Shown piece after piece: positions 6,975 through 7,130 of a stretch of 7,130 nt of DNA (the stretch's first letter is position 1; every line of letters starts with the position of its first letter). This stretch comes from CAYSGX01 sp964518215 (GTDB taxonomy: Bacteria > Bacteroidota > Bacteroidia > Chitinophagales > CAIOSU01): positions 1-7,130 of the forward strand of contig CAZFFP010000117.1 of the NCBI GenBank assembly GCA_964518215.1, read 5' to 3'. Below the pieces are notes generated by a model, which saw nothing but the letters and a program-made list of their open reading frames with translations, ran no database searches and was not told the DNA's origin. A program made the position numbers and the translations under genes.

Positions 6975-6997
6975 AGTTCACGTTTTGTTTTATTGAT

Positions 6998-7031
6998 AAA
7001 AAAACCTGACGGCAAGAATTTCCATCAGGTT
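6998..7031 (-). terminator. Terminator-like hairpin plus U-tract ahead of cas9
   Basis: On the minus strand, AACCTGATGG (7031-7022) pairs with CCGTCAGGTT (7012-7003): ten pairs with one T-G wobble and a 9-nt loop, followed by an unbroken T run to 6998. This has the form of an intrinsic terminator, yet it sits only about 23 nt before the cas9 start and downstream of the putative cas9 promoter. It may insulate cas9 from read-through, attenuate cas9 itself, or cap the 5' end of the mRNA. Confidence 0.65.
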
Positions 7032-7038
7032 AGCATAT

Positions 7039-7069
7039 CGAATATAATATAAATTTGTTTTCTCACAAG
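7039..7069 (-). promoter_or_regulatory. Putative cas9 operon promoter
   Basis: On the minus strand CTTG (7069-7066) is followed after 19 nt by TATATTCG (7046-7039), which matches five of six fixed positions of the Bacteroidota TAnnTTTG box. The predicted start near 7032 would put the hairpin at 6998-7031 at the very 5' end of the mRNA. Support is by motif only. Confidence 0.4.
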
Positions 7070-7084
7070 AACTTTGTAATATTG
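7054..7084 (+). promoter_or_regulatory. Putative tracrRNA promoter
   Basis: On the plus strand TTTG (7054-7057) is followed after 19 nt by TAATATTG (7077-7084), five of six fixed positions of TAnnTTTG. The predicted start near 7090 lies just before the anti-repeat, where a short-form tracrRNA would begin. It overlaps the putative divergent cas9 promoter. Confidence 0.5.
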
Positions 7085-7089
7085 CTGTT

Positions 7090-7130
7090 AAGATTTTTAT
7101 CCATCTTTTTAAAATCTTATCACAATAAGG
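7090..7130 (+). ncRNA. tracrRNA, 5' part with anti-repeat (cut by window end)
   Basis: ATCCATCTTTTTAA (7099-7112) is identical to the array's plus strand and so complementary to the crRNA repeat. After a two-base bulge the pairing continues through TC and then TCACAAT (7120-7126), with wobbles opposite repeat G7 and G1 and two mismatches between. Thus about 26 nt at the guide-proximal end of the repeat pair with the tracrRNA. The following AAGG matches the CAATAAGG junction before the nexus that I recall from the Neisseria meningitidis II-C tracrRNA. The nexus and terminator lie beyond 7130. The 5' end is inferred from the promoter motif. The RNA is divergent from cas9. Confidence 0.85.

Noticed and set aside
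6706..6996. 96-aa plus-strand open frame at the cas9 5' end
   Set aside because: It is antisense to the RuvC-I and bridge-helix codons of cas9 and shows no protein-like features of its own.
6998..7129. A minus-strand tracrRNA: anti-repeat followed about 100 nt later by the terminator-like hairpin ahead of cas9
   Set aside because: In that orientation the guide-proximal end of the repeat (AGTATCGTG) has no complement in the RNA. In the plus-strand model the GTTGTG end pairs and is followed by the typical CAATAAGG junction.

Overview
The window holds most of a compact type II-C CRISPR-Cas locus, almost certainly from a member of the Bacteroidota. The evidence is the Cas9, Cas1 and Cas2 sequence types, A/T-rich start regions without Shine-Dalgarno motifs, promoter-like pairs of the TTTG / TAnnTTTG kind, and dispersed palindromic repeats of a style I associate with that phylum. 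Genus cannot be read from the sequence.

Layout, in the direction of cas transcription (minus strand, right to left). At the right edge (about 7090-7130, plus strand) is the 5' part of a divergently transcribed tracrRNA, cut by the window end before its nexus and terminator. A shared promoter region (7039-7084) and a terminator-like hairpin (6998-7031) come next. Then follow cas9 (1090 aa, all nuclease motifs intact), and four bases later a 170-aa gene of unknown function with an internal duplication. After a 151-bp gap come cas1 (303 aa), a 128-bp gap with a dispersed palindromic repeat, and cas2 (112 aa). A DUF559 nuclease-like gene then lies between two related MITE-like elements (514-831 and 1239-1645). 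A probable leader (347-513) contains a striking inverted repeat, and the CRISPR array (1-346) runs off the left edge. All protein genes are on the minus strand, and the array is also read as crRNA from that strand.

How it works together: Cas1-Cas2 would insert new spacers at the leader end of the array, next to the repeat ending at 346. Array transcripts pair through the 5' part of each repeat with the tracrRNA anti-repeat at about 7099-7126, and Cas9 uses the duplex for DNA cleavage. The five complete repeats are identical and every catalytic residue I checked is present, so nothing suggests decay. The DUF559 gene and its flanking elements look like a later insertion between cas2 and the leader.

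The most interesting points are: (1) the unrecognised 170-aa gene coupled to cas9, compositionally like cas9 and unlike cas1-cas2; (2) a degenerate tracr-like anti-repeat in the leader, in the loop of a 19-bp perfect inverted repeat beside the first CRISPR repeat; (3) a 9-bp self-complementarity at the 5' end of the tracrRNA that would mask part of the anti-repeat; and (4) a hairpin plus U-tract at the predicted start of the cas9 mRNA.
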